A stretch of DNA of 64,000 nt, taken from contig JAITGS010000046.1 in NCBI GenBank assembly GCA_031280435.1, forward strand, positions 1 through 64,000, written 5' to 3'. The position numbers and the translations under genes were made by a program. The notes below the pieces were generated by a model that saw only the letters and a list, made by a program, of their open reading frames with translations, ran no database searches and had not been told where the DNA came from. Below, one piece after another: positions 52,744-62,085 of this stretch. This DNA is from Tannerellaceae bacterium. Its GTDB lineage: Bacteria > Bacteroidota > Bacteroidia > Bacteroidales > Tannerellaceae. The stretch's first letter is position 1; every line of letters begins with the position of its first letter.

Positions 52744-55284
52744 TCATTTCTCAATCTCCGCATCCTGCCTCCTGTTCTTCATCTCGCTCCACAATGAATA
52801 GCCCGCGGCGCCAAGGAGGAGCAGCAGTATGAAGAAAGAGCTGAAGGAGGAAATATTGGCGGCGGCCACGTAGCGGTCGGGGTGGAAATAGAATACGATT
52901 ATATGATCGCCGGCGGGGATGCGCATGCCGCGCAGAATCCAGTCGGCGCGGAAGTGCTCGGCCGCCTGGCCGTCTATCGTGGCCTTCCAGCCGGGCTGAT
53001 AGTATATCTCCGAGAAAATGGCGAGCTGCTCGGTGGACGAGCTGCTGCTATATGTAAGCCGGTTGGGGCGATAGCTTTCGAGCCTGATGGAGGCGGCCGA
53101 GTCGGGCTGAGCTGCGAATCCCTTCAGTGAGGCCTCGAAGCGGCGGTCTACAACGGCCGTCCGGCGCGGGGCTATGCGGCTGAGGGCGGCAATCTCGGCG
53201 TCGGCGTTCTCGGCTATCTCCACTTCCGGAGCGAACCAGCAGTTGCCCATAGCGTGAGGATTGACGAGCGGCGGCTGATTCGGGTTGTATATGATGTAGC
53301 GCATGTTCAGCATGTTCAGCGACGGGCAAAGGGCGAGCACCGAATCTATATCCGCAAGGCTGCGGGCGGCCTGAAGGCTCTCTACAATGGAGCGGTACTC
53401 GCCGTCGAGCCTGTGGTCTATCAGTTCCTGATAGCGGCGCAGCTTCACGGCATGATAGCCTCCGATGGAGTGGTGGAAGTAGGACACGTCGGTGTTTTGC
53501 CACGGATTGTTGAACCCCAGAACGCGGAAGGATTCGGCCGTGTCCTTGAGGATAAACTCGTCCGCAGGGCTCAGCTTGTAGGTTTGCTCCGGGCGTTCCT
53601 TGGTGAAATTCTTGTCGCTCAGGTAGCGCCTGTCTACGCTCCAGAGATCGAGCAGTATGATGAGGCTCACGATTATGCTGACTATGGCCGCCCCGTTCTT
53701 TGTGTTCTTCATCTTTCGCCAGAACAGATAGAGCAGCTGCGCGCCTACGGCCAGGATCAGCAGCGAGCGCAGCGCATCTTTCGAAGCCAGGCTCTGCCGG
53801 TCGGATATGAGCGCCGAGACGTACCATTCGGGCATCTGTCCCAGATAGTAATCGTCCATAGACGAGCGGAAGCTTAGCAGAAGCGAAGGAACGAGCAGAA
53901 CGATCAGGCACAGGCCCGCGGTTATGCCACCGGCCCACAGCATGCCGAGCTTGAACTCCCGGTCGCTAATCTCCCGCTTCAGCACCACCGACAGCCCCCA
54001 GATTCCTATGGCCGGAACAACCAGGCCGGGAATCACCAGCGCCATCTCCACGGTGCGAAACTTGTTGTACAGCGGCAGATAATGGAACATGAAGTCGTTG
54101 AAGGCGCCGAAGTTCCTCCCCAGAGCCAGGAAGGTGAGGAACACAGCCCCGCCGAGCATCCACCACTTGATGGGGTTGCGCACCACGAACATTCCCAGCA
54201 CAAAGAGGAAGCAGACCAGCGCTCCGAAATACACCGGCCCCGACGTGAAAGCCTTGTCGCCCCAGTACGTGTACGACTGCACCTCGCGTCCCACCTGGGC
54301 CCCGTTTTGCTTGAGCGCCTTCACCAGCGCCGACGACGGGCCGAGCATGCCGCCCGAACTGCCTCCGTAGGCATTCGGAATCAGCAGCGTCAGCAGCTCC
54401 GTCTTGCCGTAGCTCCACTGGAAGGCATAATCCTTGTCGAGGCCCGTCGAGGCTTTTTCGACAGAGCCGTCGGAGGAGGGAGCCGGCGTCAGCTCGGACT
54501 GCCCGCGGGTGGAGTGTTGGCCCAGATCCCAGTTCTGGTACATCTGCCGCACATTAGGCAGCACGGCCAGCACTACGCAAATCGCCATCACGAGCGACAC
54601 CTTGCCCCATTCCACCAGCTGCTTCTCCATAAGCGTGCGGACGGTATAGCCTGCATATACAAACAGCGCGAGCAGAACCAGGTAGTAGGTAATCTGCACA
54701 TGCCCGTTCATAAGCGAAAGGGCCACGCCGAGCAGGAAGACTATCCCTCCCCAGAACAGCTTCCTGCGGAACAGCAGCATCATCCCCGCCAGCGTCAGAG
54801 GCATGTAGCCAATCACGTAGGCCTTGACTATATGGCCCGCCTCTATCACAATAATGTTATACGAAGCGAAGGCAAAGGCAATGGCGCCGCCAACGGCCAG
54901 CCAGCGGTTCACGCCAAGCACGCAGAGGAAGACGTAGAAGCAGATTAATCCCGTGAAGACCATAGCCGCATGGGTATAGCCCGGCAGCTTCAGTAGCCAA
55001 TCGAGGTATACGAATGAGGGCAGCGCCGGAGCCGGATCGCCGTAACCGGGGCCGTAGGGCATGCCGCCGAACATTGCGTCCGACCAGAGGCTGAACTCGC
55101 CCGGCTCGGCCGTATCGGCGAACTTCTGCACCTGGCTGTATCCCATGCCGGAGGCCTTGATGTTGTCACCCTGCGCTATCACTTTCCCTTCGAACACCGC
55201 CGGGGCGAAATAAATTGCAACCAGCGCCAGGAAAAAAATGACGGCTATGCCGTGAGGCACGTACTTACTTAAGTTTCTTTTCAT
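52744..55284 (-). CDS. YfhO-family membrane protein
   Basis: An 846-residue integral membrane protein with about twelve hydrophobic helices and a C-terminal extracytoplasmic domain ending in a last helix. YfhO proteins are related to polyprenyl-linked glycosyltransferases and in Gram-positives help to glycosylate teichoic acids. Typical features are FEGKVIAQGDNIKASGMGYSQ near the N-terminus and WKATIDGQ in the C-terminal domain. The start at 55284 (MKRNLSKYVPHG) is preferred; the frame is open for another 830 bp upstream, but that part overlaps the GT2 gene and reads as shadow. Confidence 0.88.
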   Translation of the reverse strand: MKRNLSKYVPHGIAVIFFLALVAIYFAPAVFEGKVIAQGDNIKASGMGYSQVQKFADTAEPGEFSLWSDAMFGGMPYGPGYGDPAPALPSFVYLDWLLKLPGYTHAAMVFTGLICFYVFLCVLGVNRWLAVGGAIAFAFASYNIIVIEAGHIVKAYVIGYMPLTLAGMMLLFRRKLFWGGIVFLLGVALSLMNGHVQITYYLVLLALFVYAGYTVRTLMEKQLVEWGKVSLVMAICVVLAVLPNVRQMYQNWDLGQHSTRGQSELTPAPSSDGSVEKASTGLDKDYAFQWSYGKTELLTLLIPNAYGGSSGGMLGPSSALVKALKQNGAQVGREVQSYTYWGDKAFTSGPVYFGALVCFLFVLGMFVVRNPIKWWMLGGAVFLTFLALGRNFGAFNDFMFHYLPLYNKFRTVEMALVIPGLVVPAIGIWGLSVVLKREISDREFKLGMLWAGGITAGLCLIVLLVPSLLLSFRSSMDDYYLGQMPEWYVSALISDRQSLASKDALRSLLILAVGAQLLYLFWRKMKNTKNGAAIVSIIVSLIILLDLWSVDRRYLSDKNFTKERPEQTYKLSPADEFILKDTAESFRVLGFNNPWQNTDVSYFHHSIGGYHAVKLRRYQELIDHRLDGEYRSIVESLQAARSLADIDSVLALCPSLNMLNMRYIIYNPNQPPLVNPHAMGNCWFAPEVEIAENADAEIAALSRIAPRRTAVVDRRFEASLKGFAAQPDSAASIRLESYRPNRLTYSSSSSTEQLAIFSEIYYQPGWKATIDGQAAEHFRADWILRGMRIPAGDHIIVFYFHPDRYVAAANISSFSSFFILLLLLGAAGYSLWSEMKNRRQDAEIEK

Positions 55285-55313
55285 GAGGAAGCTTGTTTTT
55301 GTTGAATTATGAA

Positions 55314-56060
55314 TTATTGCTTTGCAGATGTGAGCCTCGCCCACGAGAACCGCAGGGCGAACCACAGGTGCCGGACTATGGTAGGCAGCCTGCCGTAGTG
55401 AAGGCACATGATGCGATAGCGCTCCCGTAGCGAAGCCTTTCGGTTGGCCGTCGTGAGGCCTTCGTAGAGGTAGTTCACCAAGCGCAGCTCGGTGTTGGCA
55501 ATCGTATGGGCCGCCTGCATGCAGCGGATGCACCAGTCGAAGTCGCTCGAAAAGCGGTAGCGGAGGTCGAACTCCGGCGCTATGGCCCGCCGGGCGAGGA
55601 AGGCCTGGTGCGATACCAGCATGCCGTTTCGGAAGCTCTTGGGGCTGAGCCGCCGGGGAGCCTTGAGCCGTCGGGGAGCGAAAACCCGGCCGTCGGCGTC
55701 CATCCAGTCGGTCTCGCCGTAGAGTATGTCGGGCATGTTGCCGAGCCGGGCCGCTTGGGCAATCTCGGCCACAATGTTGCCGTGGCGAATCAGGTCGCCG
55801 GCATTGAGGAACCATACGTAGTCGCCCGTGGCCCGGCGCAGGCCCTTGTTCATGGCATCGTACAGGCCGGCGTCCTTCTCGGAGATTCGGCAGGCGAAGG
55901 CATCGGCGTACCTTTCGATTATCGCCTTGGTGCCGTCGGTGGAATCGCCGTCGATCGAGATGTATTCTATGTGCGGATACGTTTGGTTCAGAACGCTGAG
56001 TATGGTGCTTTCCAGCACCTTCTCCGCGTTGAACGTAACGGTTATGATTGAAAATTTCAT
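55314..56060 (-). CDS. Glycosyltransferase family 2 (WcaA-like)
   Basis: A 248-residue soluble GT-A enzyme. The N-terminus FSIITVTFNAEKVLESTILSVLNQTYPHIEYISIDGDSTDGT and the later SEKDAGLYDAMNKGLRRATGDYVWFLNAGD are signatures of the group that includes colanic acid transferases. It lies 29 bp upstream of the YfhO gene on the same strand. The acceptor sugar cannot be told. Confidence 0.92.
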   Translation of the reverse strand: MKFSIITVTFNAEKVLESTILSVLNQTYPHIEYISIDGDSTDGTKAIIERYADAFACRISEKDAGLYDAMNKGLRRATGDYVWFLNAGDLIRHGNIVAEIAQAARLGNMPDILYGETDWMDADGRVFAPRRLKAPRRLSPKSFRNGMLVSHQAFLARRAIAPEFDLRYRFSSDFDWCIRCMQAAHTIANTELRLVNYLYEGLTTANRKASLRERYRIMCLHYGRLPTIVRHLWFALRFSWARLTSAKQ

Positions 56061-56137
56061 GCTGAGATACTGTTGAAACAGTCCGGGATTCTAAAAATGC
56101 AGCCTCATCTTCCAAGGCATTTGCCTGAGATTTTCAG

Positions 56138-56580
56138 GCGAGCCAACTGCGAACAACATTGGCCCCATTTTTTTCCGCGAGCCAACTGCGAACAACATTG
56201 GCCCCATTTTTTTCCGCAAGCCAACTGCGAAGGACATTTGCTCCAATTTTTTTTCCGCGAGCAAACTGCGAACGACATTTGCTCCAAATTTTTTTCCGCG
56301 AGCAAACTGCGAACGACATTTGCTCCAATTTTTTTTCCGCGAGCAAACTGCGAACGACATTTGCTCCAATTTTTTTTCCGCAAGGAAAAGTCGAACGACA
56401 TTTGCTCCAATTTTTTTTCCGCAAGGAAAAGTCGAACGACATTTGCTCCAAATTTTTTTCCGCAGGCAAACTGCGAACGACATTTGCTCCAAATTTTTTT
56501 CCGCAGGCTAAATGCGAACGACATTGGCTCCATTTTTTTTCCGCAGGCTAAATGCGAACGACATTGGCTCCGGAATTTTC
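56138..56580. repeat. Tandem array R8, 41-bp unit, eleven copies
   Basis: GAACGACAT or a variant begins at 56151, 56190, 56229, 56270, 56311, 56352, 56393, 56434, 56475, 56516 and 56556: mostly 41 bp apart, 39 or 40 at the ends. Each unit is GCGAACGACATTTGCTCCAA, a run of T, then CCGC(A/G)AG and a short variable part (CAAACT, GAAAAGT or CTAAAT). Adjacent units share the same variable part. The minus strand carries GCTTGCGGAAA in one copy, as in R2 and R6. The rightmost units run into the 3' end of the next gene. Confidence 0.94.
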
Positions 56581-58257
56581 CCCGCAGTCTCTTTTTGAAG
56601 CATTATCGCCCGGGCGAAAGATTTTCACGGGCTTTCCGGGCTTCAGTCTGGAGCGGAGGCCTATTTCTATGCGATAGCCTTCGGAGGGTAGCTCGGCGGA
56701 ATCTATTACGGCCAGGAAGCCGCAGTCGGCCTTTGCGGTGTCGTCGATTACGTCGAAGCGTCGCTCGAACCACGGGCGGCAAACCAGTCGGGGCTCATCG
56801 CCGCCTACACCTATTATATATATGTATATGTCTTCCTGCTCCATCAGTGCGGCGGGCTCGTTGAGATAAGCCCAGCCTTCTACTACGAGGTAGCGGTCTT
56901 CCCGGCGGGTTTCGAGCCTGGCGGTGATGCCATGGTTGAAGGGGATGAAATTGCGACCGGCATAGTCTCTGAGAGGAGTGTGCAGGAAGGAGAGCGGATA
57001 GTGCGGCATGCGGTAGAGGCCTCGGCGCTCGGCTTCGGAGAGGCCTGCGGCCAGATGTGCTTCGAGATGGGGGTAGCGGAGGCCGAGCCCCTGTCCGGCG
57101 GTGCGCCAACGATAGCTCGACACTACCTTCTGCTCGTATCGGCGCTCGGCCTTGCGATAGCAGTACAGGGTGGAGAGTATGCAGAAGGCGAGGGCGAGGG
57201 CGGGGAAGATGCGCCGGAGCTTTGTCGTCCCGAAAGCCTTGGGATTGTTCGTCACGAGAATGGCGGTCAGGGCGAGGAACATGCTGCCGTAGATTCTGTA
57301 TCGCCAGGGCGCCGCAGATTCGCCGCCGAATACGGGAGCATTGCCGGCTGCTGTGGCCGCGGCTGTGAGGAAGAGCGTAGTGAGGCAGGCATAAACGCAG
57401 AGGTTGGTTTTGTATACTCCCCGGTATATTCCCCAAAGGTAAATGGCGGCGCAGGCTGCTCCGGCGGCCACGGCTATGTATCCGGCGGAGGGTATCCAGA
57501 GGTTGCAGCCCGCGAAGGCGAATGTGTTGAGGAGCTTCACGCCCGGGTGATCCGTCAGGCTGCCGCCCACGCGGGATGATTCGAGCTTGATGAAGTACAG
57601 CGCGGCGGCTGTGACAGATATGAGGCCGAAGGCGATTAGCTCCCGCCGCCTTTTCATCATCCACAGGCATACCAGGAGTGGCGGTATCATCAGCATGCCG
57701 TTGCCGTTGGAGTATATGGTGAGGAGCGATACGGCAATGCCGGCTACAAAGGCTGCCCGGCGCTCCGACAGTATCAGGGTTATAGACAGCAGCGTGAGCA
57801 TTACGCTGCCTATATTGGCCACGCCGGACATGGCCCAGAGGTTGTTGCCGAGGTTCTGGCCGTTGAACAGCAGCAGGAAGATTATGGCGGCAAGCAGGCT
57901 CTTCGATTCGCTTCGCCCGGCGCCTTCGCGATAGAGCAGCAGCGCTATGGCGAGCAGGAAAAGGCTTGTGAGCCAAATGTAGGCCGAGTAATTGAGCTGC
58001 CCGCTCACGGCATATACGCCCAGAACCACGAGCCGCATGAGCACGAGCCGGTGCATGTTGCCGGCTTCGAGCATCAGGCGGAGTTTCTCTGCGCCGTCGG
58101 CTTTGAGGAAGTTCAGGAGGAAGTTTTGCAAGGCGTGATAGTCGTCGTCCATGGGTATGTTGACGCCGAAGCGGGCTATGATCAGCAGGTAGGCTGCGGC
58201 GGCGAGTGCGGCCAAGGCCCAAAGCGAGAGCCGGGCTATGTTCGTGTGCGGTTTCAT
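56548..58257 (-). CDS. Polytopic membrane protein of the polysaccharide region (569 aa)
   Basis: Not assignable to a named family. It has about ten hydrophobic helices in residues 10-380 and a soluble C-terminal part of about 180 residues with beta-strands. The start contains FGVNIPMDDDYHALQNFLLNF, whose Asp cluster resembles the first loop of membrane-bound GT-C glycosyltransferases, so it may be one. The last ten residues (ENSGANVVRI) are encoded by array R8, which shows that the array has replaced or extended the original 3' end. The next gene upstream ends 13 bp away. Confidence 0.75.
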   Translation of the reverse strand: MKPHTNIARLSLWALAALAAAAYLLIIARFGVNIPMDDDYHALQNFLLNFLKADGAEKLRLMLEAGNMHRLVLMRLVVLGVYAVSGQLNYSAYIWLTSLFLLAIALLLYREGAGRSESKSLLAAIIFLLLFNGQNLGNNLWAMSGVANIGSVMLTLLSITLILSERRAAFVAGIAVSLLTIYSNGNGMLMIPPLLVCLWMMKRRRELIAFGLISVTAAALYFIKLESSRVGGSLTDHPGVKLLNTFAFAGCNLWIPSAGYIAVAAGAACAAIYLWGIYRGVYKTNLCVYACLTTLFLTAAATAAGNAPVFGGESAAPWRYRIYGSMFLALTAILVTNNPKAFGTTKLRRIFPALALAFCILSTLYCYRKAERRYEQKVVSSYRWRTAGQGLGLRYPHLEAHLAAGLSEAERRGLYRMPHYPLSFLHTPLRDYAGRNFIPFNHGITARLETRREDRYLVVEGWAYLNEPAALMEQEDIYIYIIGVGGDEPRLVCRPWFERRFDVIDDTAKADCGFLAVIDSAELPSEGYRIEIGLRSRLKPGKPVKIFRPGDNASKRDCGENSGANVVRI

Positions 58258-58270
58258 TAGGCTGCCTTGA

Positions 58271-59008
58271 TTACCATTTCTTTTTGAAGTCGCCCCGCGA
58301 AAAAAACTTTTCGATGAGGCAATAAAGCAGTATGAAGAAGTATCGCGTTCCCATCTCCCGTATCTTGAGCTTAGATTCGCCGGCCTTGCGGTTGGTCCAG
58401 CTGTTTGGCAGTATGCGGTAGGAATATCCGCGGATGATGGTTTTGAGGGGGAGCTCCACCGTGAGGTTGAAGTGTGGCGAGAGCAGCGGCTGCAGTCCGT
58501 CTATGGTGCTGCGCTTGTAGAGCTTGAAGGCGTTGGTGCTATCGTTGTATCGGGTGCGGAACATGATGCGGATGAGATGGTTTGCGAGGCGGTTGAGCCA
58601 GAGCTTGTGGCGCGGATAGTCGAACGTGCACCCGCCGGAGCTCCAGCGGGTACCGAAAACTGCGTCGCAGTTTTCGGTAATCATAAGCCTGTAAAAAGCA
58701 ACAAGGTCGGCCGGATCGTCGGACATGTCGGCCATAAAAACCGCTACGCAATCGCCTCGGTAAGCCGATAAACCTTTTCGCACGGCATAGCCGAATCCGT
58801 TTGGCCCGTGGTTGGTGATGTATCTCAGCGTGGGATATTGGCGGCAGGCCTCCTGCAGTATTGCCTCGGTTGCATCTTTGGAGTTATCGTTTACGACGAG
58901 GATTTCGTGCTCTATGCCGGCTTCCGTGAGGCTGCGGTACAGCTGTTGCAGTGTGGCGGCTATGCAGCCTTCTTCGTTATAGGCGGGGATGACAACGGAA
59001 AGAGTCAT
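58271..59008 (-). CDS. Glycosyltransferase family 2, dolichyl-phosphate-mannose-synthase-like
   Basis: A 245-residue GT-A enzyme of the DPM1/GtrB type, which loads a sugar from a nucleotide donor on to a polyprenyl phosphate. SVVIPAYNEEGCIAATLQQLY, FMADMSDDPADLV and NAFKLYKRSTIDGL are recognisable. It lacks the C-terminal transmembrane pair of GtrB, so it is probably a peripheral enzyme. The product could serve the membrane transferases (YfhO, 569-aa protein) next to it. Confidence 0.9.
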   Translation of the reverse strand: MTLSVVIPAYNEEGCIAATLQQLYRSLTEAGIEHEILVVNDNSKDATEAILQEACRQYPTLRYITNHGPNGFGYAVRKGLSAYRGDCVAVFMADMSDDPADLVAFYRLMITENCDAVFGTRWSSGGCTFDYPRHKLWLNRLANHLIRIMFRTRYNDSTNAFKLYKRSTIDGLQPLLSPHFNLTVELPLKTIIRGYSYRILPNSWTNRKAGESKLKIREMGTRYFFILLYCLIEKFFSRGDFKKKW

Positions 59009-59031
59009 TGATGTGGTGATGCTTTGATGCT

Positions 59032-60093
59032 TTATCGCCCGACGATAGCCGCGAAGATCTCCTCGCAGGTGCGGCGCAAATCATACTGCCAATGCCACTG
59101 CGGATAGTGGGCCTTGAACTTGGAAAGGTCGGAGATGTACCAGATGTGATCGCCGATGCGATTGGTATCCGTATAGCAGACGTTCATCTTTTTGCCGGCT
59201 ATCTCTTCGCAGAGGGCGATGGCTTCCTGCATGGAGCAGTTCGAGAATCGTCCTCCGCCGGCATTATATACCTCGCCCGGCCTGGGATTTTTGCAGAAGT
59301 GCCGGAACATCTGTATGAGGTCGTGGGAGTGTATGTTGTCGCGTACCTGCTTGCCCTTGTAGCCGAAGATGGTGTACTCGCGGCCGGTCACGGCGCATTT
59401 CATCAGGTAGGAAAGGAATCCGTGGAGCTGGGTGCCGGAGTGCGAGGGCCCCGTGAGGCATCCGCCTCGAAACACGCCTACGTTCATGCCGAAATAGCGG
59501 CCGTATTCCTGCGCAAGGATGTCGGCGGCCACCTTGGATGCTCCGAAGAGGGAATGTTTTGATTGGTCTATGCGCATGTTTTCGTCAATCCCGTGCTCAA
59601 AGTAGGGATGCTCGGCGGAGATTTCCCATCGCGTATCTGTCTCTACAAGGGGCAGCTCGTTCGGAGCGTCGCCGTAAACCTTGTTGGTCGACGTGAAGAT
59701 GAAAACCGACTTCGGATGCGCATAAAGGCGGGTACATTCCAGCAGGTTGGAGGTTCCTACGGCATTCACGCCGAAGTCCGTGACGGGTTCGCGCGCGGCC
59801 CAGTCGTGACTTGGCTGCGCGGCGGCGTGTACCACGAGCTCTATGTCGTGTCCGTAGGTTTTGAAGATTCGCTCCATGGCATCGAGCTCGCGTATGTCTG
59901 CCGAATGATGCACATAGTTTGGCACCGTGGTTTCGAGCATCCGCTCGTTCCATAGCGTCGAAGCTTCCTCGCCGAAGAATCGGGCGCGCATGTTGTTGTC
60001 TATGCCTACAACGAGATCGGCTTCTGCGGAAAATGCACGCACGGCCTCGCTGCCTATCAGTCCGGCCGAGCCGGTTATGACTGCTGTTTTCAT
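59032..60093 (-). CDS. NAD-dependent epimerase, CDP-tyvelose/paratose 2-epimerase-like
   Basis: Short-chain dehydrogenase-type epimerase of 353 residues. The NAD motif is [13 protein letters not shown]. The sequence [25 protein letters not shown] and [13 protein letters not shown] recalls the CDP-tyvelose 2-epimerase group. The YxxxK tyrosine is replaced by Phe in LFGASK; I remember this as common in the subgroup but it leaves the catalytic acid unclear. It overlaps the next epimerase gene by 4 bp, so the two probably act in one nucleotide-sugar pathway. Confidence 0.85.
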   Translation of the reverse strand: MKTAVITGSAGLIGSEAVRAFSAEADLVVGIDNNMRARFFGEEASTLWNERMLETTVPNYVHHSADIRELDAMERIFKTYGHDIELVVHAAAQPSHDWAAREPVTDFGVNAVGTSNLLECTRLYAHPKSVFIFTSTNKVYGDAPNELPLVETDTRWEISAEHPYFEHGIDENMRIDQSKHSLFGASKVAADILAQEYGRYFGMNVGVFRGGCLTGPSHSGTQLHGFLSYLMKCAVTGREYTIFGYKGKQVRDNIHSHDLIQMFRHFCKNPRPGEVYNAGGGRFSNCSMQEAIALCEEIAGKKMNVCYTDTNRIGDHIWYISDLSKFKAHYPQWHWQYDLRRTCEEIFAAIVGR

Positions 60094-61160
60094 TGTGATA
60101 ATATGTTTTTTAGTGATGATTCGTTAGCTCTGATCCATTCGAAGACATCGGCCAGCAGCAGGCCGGTGCTGCGCGTGGGGCGCCATCCGGTGGCGGCCGT
60201 GATGCGGCTGTTGTCCGTGATGTAGATGGGAATGTCGCCCGGGCGCGGCTCGTGGCATGGCCTTACCTTGATGCTGTTTCCGGTGATGCCGGCACAGGCG
60301 TCGGTGAGTTCGCGAAGCGAGAAGCTGCGCTCTGCGCCTCCGCCTATGTTGAAAGTTTTGCCGCAAAGGGCGTCGAAGTTGTTCATCTCGTAATCTATGA
60401 TGTCGAAGAGGTCGAGTATATGAAGGGCGTCTCGAACCTGCTTGCCGCTGCCGTTGTACCCTATGTAGGCGAGCTCCCTGCGCCAGAAGTGGGCAGCCAT
60501 CCACAGCACCACCACTCCCTGATCGATTTTGCCCATCTGGCGCGGCCCTGCAATGACGCCGCAACGGTTTACGACGGCCTTCAGCCCGTAGAACTCCTCG
60601 TATTCCCGGAGTATAATCTCCGACGCCAGCTTGGTGGCTCCGTAAAGCGAGCGGGCGCCGCCGAGCGGAAAATCTTCGGCTATGCCGCGAACCGAAGCTC
60701 CCGCGTGCGGCTGCTCGGCATCGAGCGCAAATCGTGTATCCTCCTCATGATAGGCGAGCGTCTCCAGCATGCGGACGGGATAAATGCGGCTGGTAGAGAG
60801 GAACAGGAACTTGGCCCGGTGCCGCAGGGCAAGGTTCAGCAGGCCTACGGTTCCGTTCAGGTTGGAGTGTATCAGATAGTCCGGCGCCCCGCCGATTCCG
60901 GCCATCACCGAAGGCTCGGCGGCTGCGTCTATGATAAAATGCAGGGGCTCGTCGAAGAGCAGATCCTCCGCGTTGCGAACGTCGCCGTGCACAAATCGTA
61001 CGCCCCTCTCCCTGAGCCGGGGCAGATTGAGCTCCGAGCCGCGCCTCTTCAGATTGTCGAGCGCGATGACGTTGCAGCTCGGATACTTCTCCTTCAGGCA
61101 GCAGGCAAGGTTTGAACCCACGAAGCCCGCCCCTCCGGCAATAAAAACAGTTTCAGACAT
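60090..61160 (-). CDS. NAD-dependent epimerase/dehydratase of nucleotide sugars
   Basis: A 356-residue extended SDR protein. The motif [17 protein letters not shown] binds NAD and the catalytic pair is kept in [11 protein letters not shown] (YxxxK). [23 protein letters not shown] is typical of the CDP-paratose/CDP-tyvelose epimerase relatives. Together with the overlapping gene at 59032 it may make a rare deoxy- or branched sugar for the polysaccharide. It is the first gene of the minus-strand polysaccharide cluster on this side of the palindrome region. Confidence 0.87.
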   Translation of the reverse strand: MSETVFIAGGAGFVGSNLACCLKEKYPSCNVIALDNLKRRGSELNLPRLRERGVRFVHGDVRNAEDLLFDEPLHFIIDAAAEPSVMAGIGGAPDYLIHSNLNGTVGLLNLALRHRAKFLFLSTSRIYPVRMLETLAYHEEDTRFALDAEQPHAGASVRGIAEDFPLGGARSLYGATKLASEIILREYEEFYGLKAVVNRCGVIAGPRQMGKIDQGVVVLWMAAHFWRRELAYIGYNGSGKQVRDALHILDLFDIIDYEMNNFDALCGKTFNIGGGAERSFSLRELTDACAGITGNSIKVRPCHEPRPGDIPIYITDNSRITAATGWRPTRSTGLLLADVFEWIRANESSLKNILSQ

Positions 61161-61332
61161 AAGAATATCGGTTTGAAATAATTTCGGATACTATATATAT
61201 AATGTGTAGCGGTCTGCAAACAAAACCTCATTCCGCCGCACGCATGCGGCCGGGGCAAAAGAAAATAGGGGGGAATCAAAGCAATTAGAACCGCAGGTCG
61301 GTCGATGTTCATAAAATGATCCACGCTCGAAC

Positions 61333-61670
61333 AATGTGTCAAAAGGTCATTCAGCCCGCCCAAACAGGTCATTCCCGCGAAGGCGGGAATGACCGATCGA
61401 TAGTTGGGACGATTGTATTTATATTATTTGAAGCAAAAACATCCATTCGTCCCGTTTTTCGATCGGAGATTGACTGCGTCGAGAAATGCGTCAAAAGGTG
61501 ATTCAGCCTGCCCAAATAGGTCATTCCCGCGAAGGCGGGAATCTCCGATCGAGAGCTGGGACGATTGTATGTGTTTTTATATGATACAAATACATTCGTC
61601 CCGTTTTTCGATCGGAGATTCCCGCCTTCGCGGGAATGACCTGCTTTTCGAGCTTTACTTCCTTTGTGCA
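61333..61670. repeat. Two tandem copies of a 152-bp palindromic element
   Basis: AATG(T/C)GTCAAAAGGT starts the copies at 61333 and 61485. Each has TTCAGCC(C/T)GCCCAAA(C/T)AGGTC and then the hairpin CATTCCCGCGAAGGCGGGAA. In copy 1 the hairpin is 61367-61394 (28 bp). In copy 2 it grows into a large perfect inverted repeat: 33-nt arms at 61519-61551 and 61609-61641, with inner GGGACGA/TCGTCCC. The last 78 bp (61593-61670) occur again at 62086-62162 on the far side of a GIY-YIG gene. Confidence 0.9.
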
Positions 61671-61734
61671 TCGCCATGACCTGCTTTTCGAGCGGGAACT
61701 GTTTTTTGCGCAGCTCCATCCAAACCGCATAAGC

Positions 61735-62019
61735 CTACCAGCCTATGCTCAAGTCTTCCCATTCCGGATTGATAGTGCAGACAAGTTTTTCTTTCCATGT
61801 TCTGTTCCATTTCTTCAACTGCTTTTCTCGCAATATTGCACTGTTCGGGTCGGGAAAGCAATCGTACCATATAAGCTTTGTGACGTTGTATTTATGTGTG
61901 AAACTATTATTGCAACCCATTTTGTGCTCATAAACTCTGCGTGCCAAATTATTCGTGATGCCTATGTATAAGGTGGTATTATTTGCGTTTGCCAATATAT
62001 AAACATAGAATTTGTTCAT
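61735..62019 (-). CDS. Small GIY-YIG nuclease-domain protein (UPF0213-like, 94 aa)
   Basis: A complete minimal GIY-YIG domain: YVYILAN in the GIY position, LYIGITNN for YIG, the arginine and histidine in ARRVYEHK, and the catalytic Glu in AILREKQLKKW. Proteins of this size often stand alone next to palindromic repeats. Here the gene is held between two direct copies of a 77-78-bp palindrome-containing segment, which suggests that nuclease and palindromes form one unit. The DNA target and activity are not known. Confidence 0.9.
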   Translation of the reverse strand: MNKFYVYILANANNTTLYIGITNNLARRVYEHKMGCNNSFTHKYNVTKLIWYDCFPDPNSAILREKQLKKWNRTWKEKLVCTINPEWEDLSIGW

Positions 62020-62085
62020 CGCGATTTGTAATTGATTACTTTGACTTTACTTGAGGAGAATTAAATATTGCTGATAAAATATTTC

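Noticed and set aside
52744..56115. A 1123-residue version of the YfhO protein
   Set aside because: The first 277 residues are an Arg/His/Pro-rich shadow of the GT2 gene at 55314-56060; the real start is at 55284.
56073..56864. Frames of 110-260 residues over array R8
   Set aside because: Products of the repeat unit; the longest also runs antisense into the 569-aa membrane protein gene.
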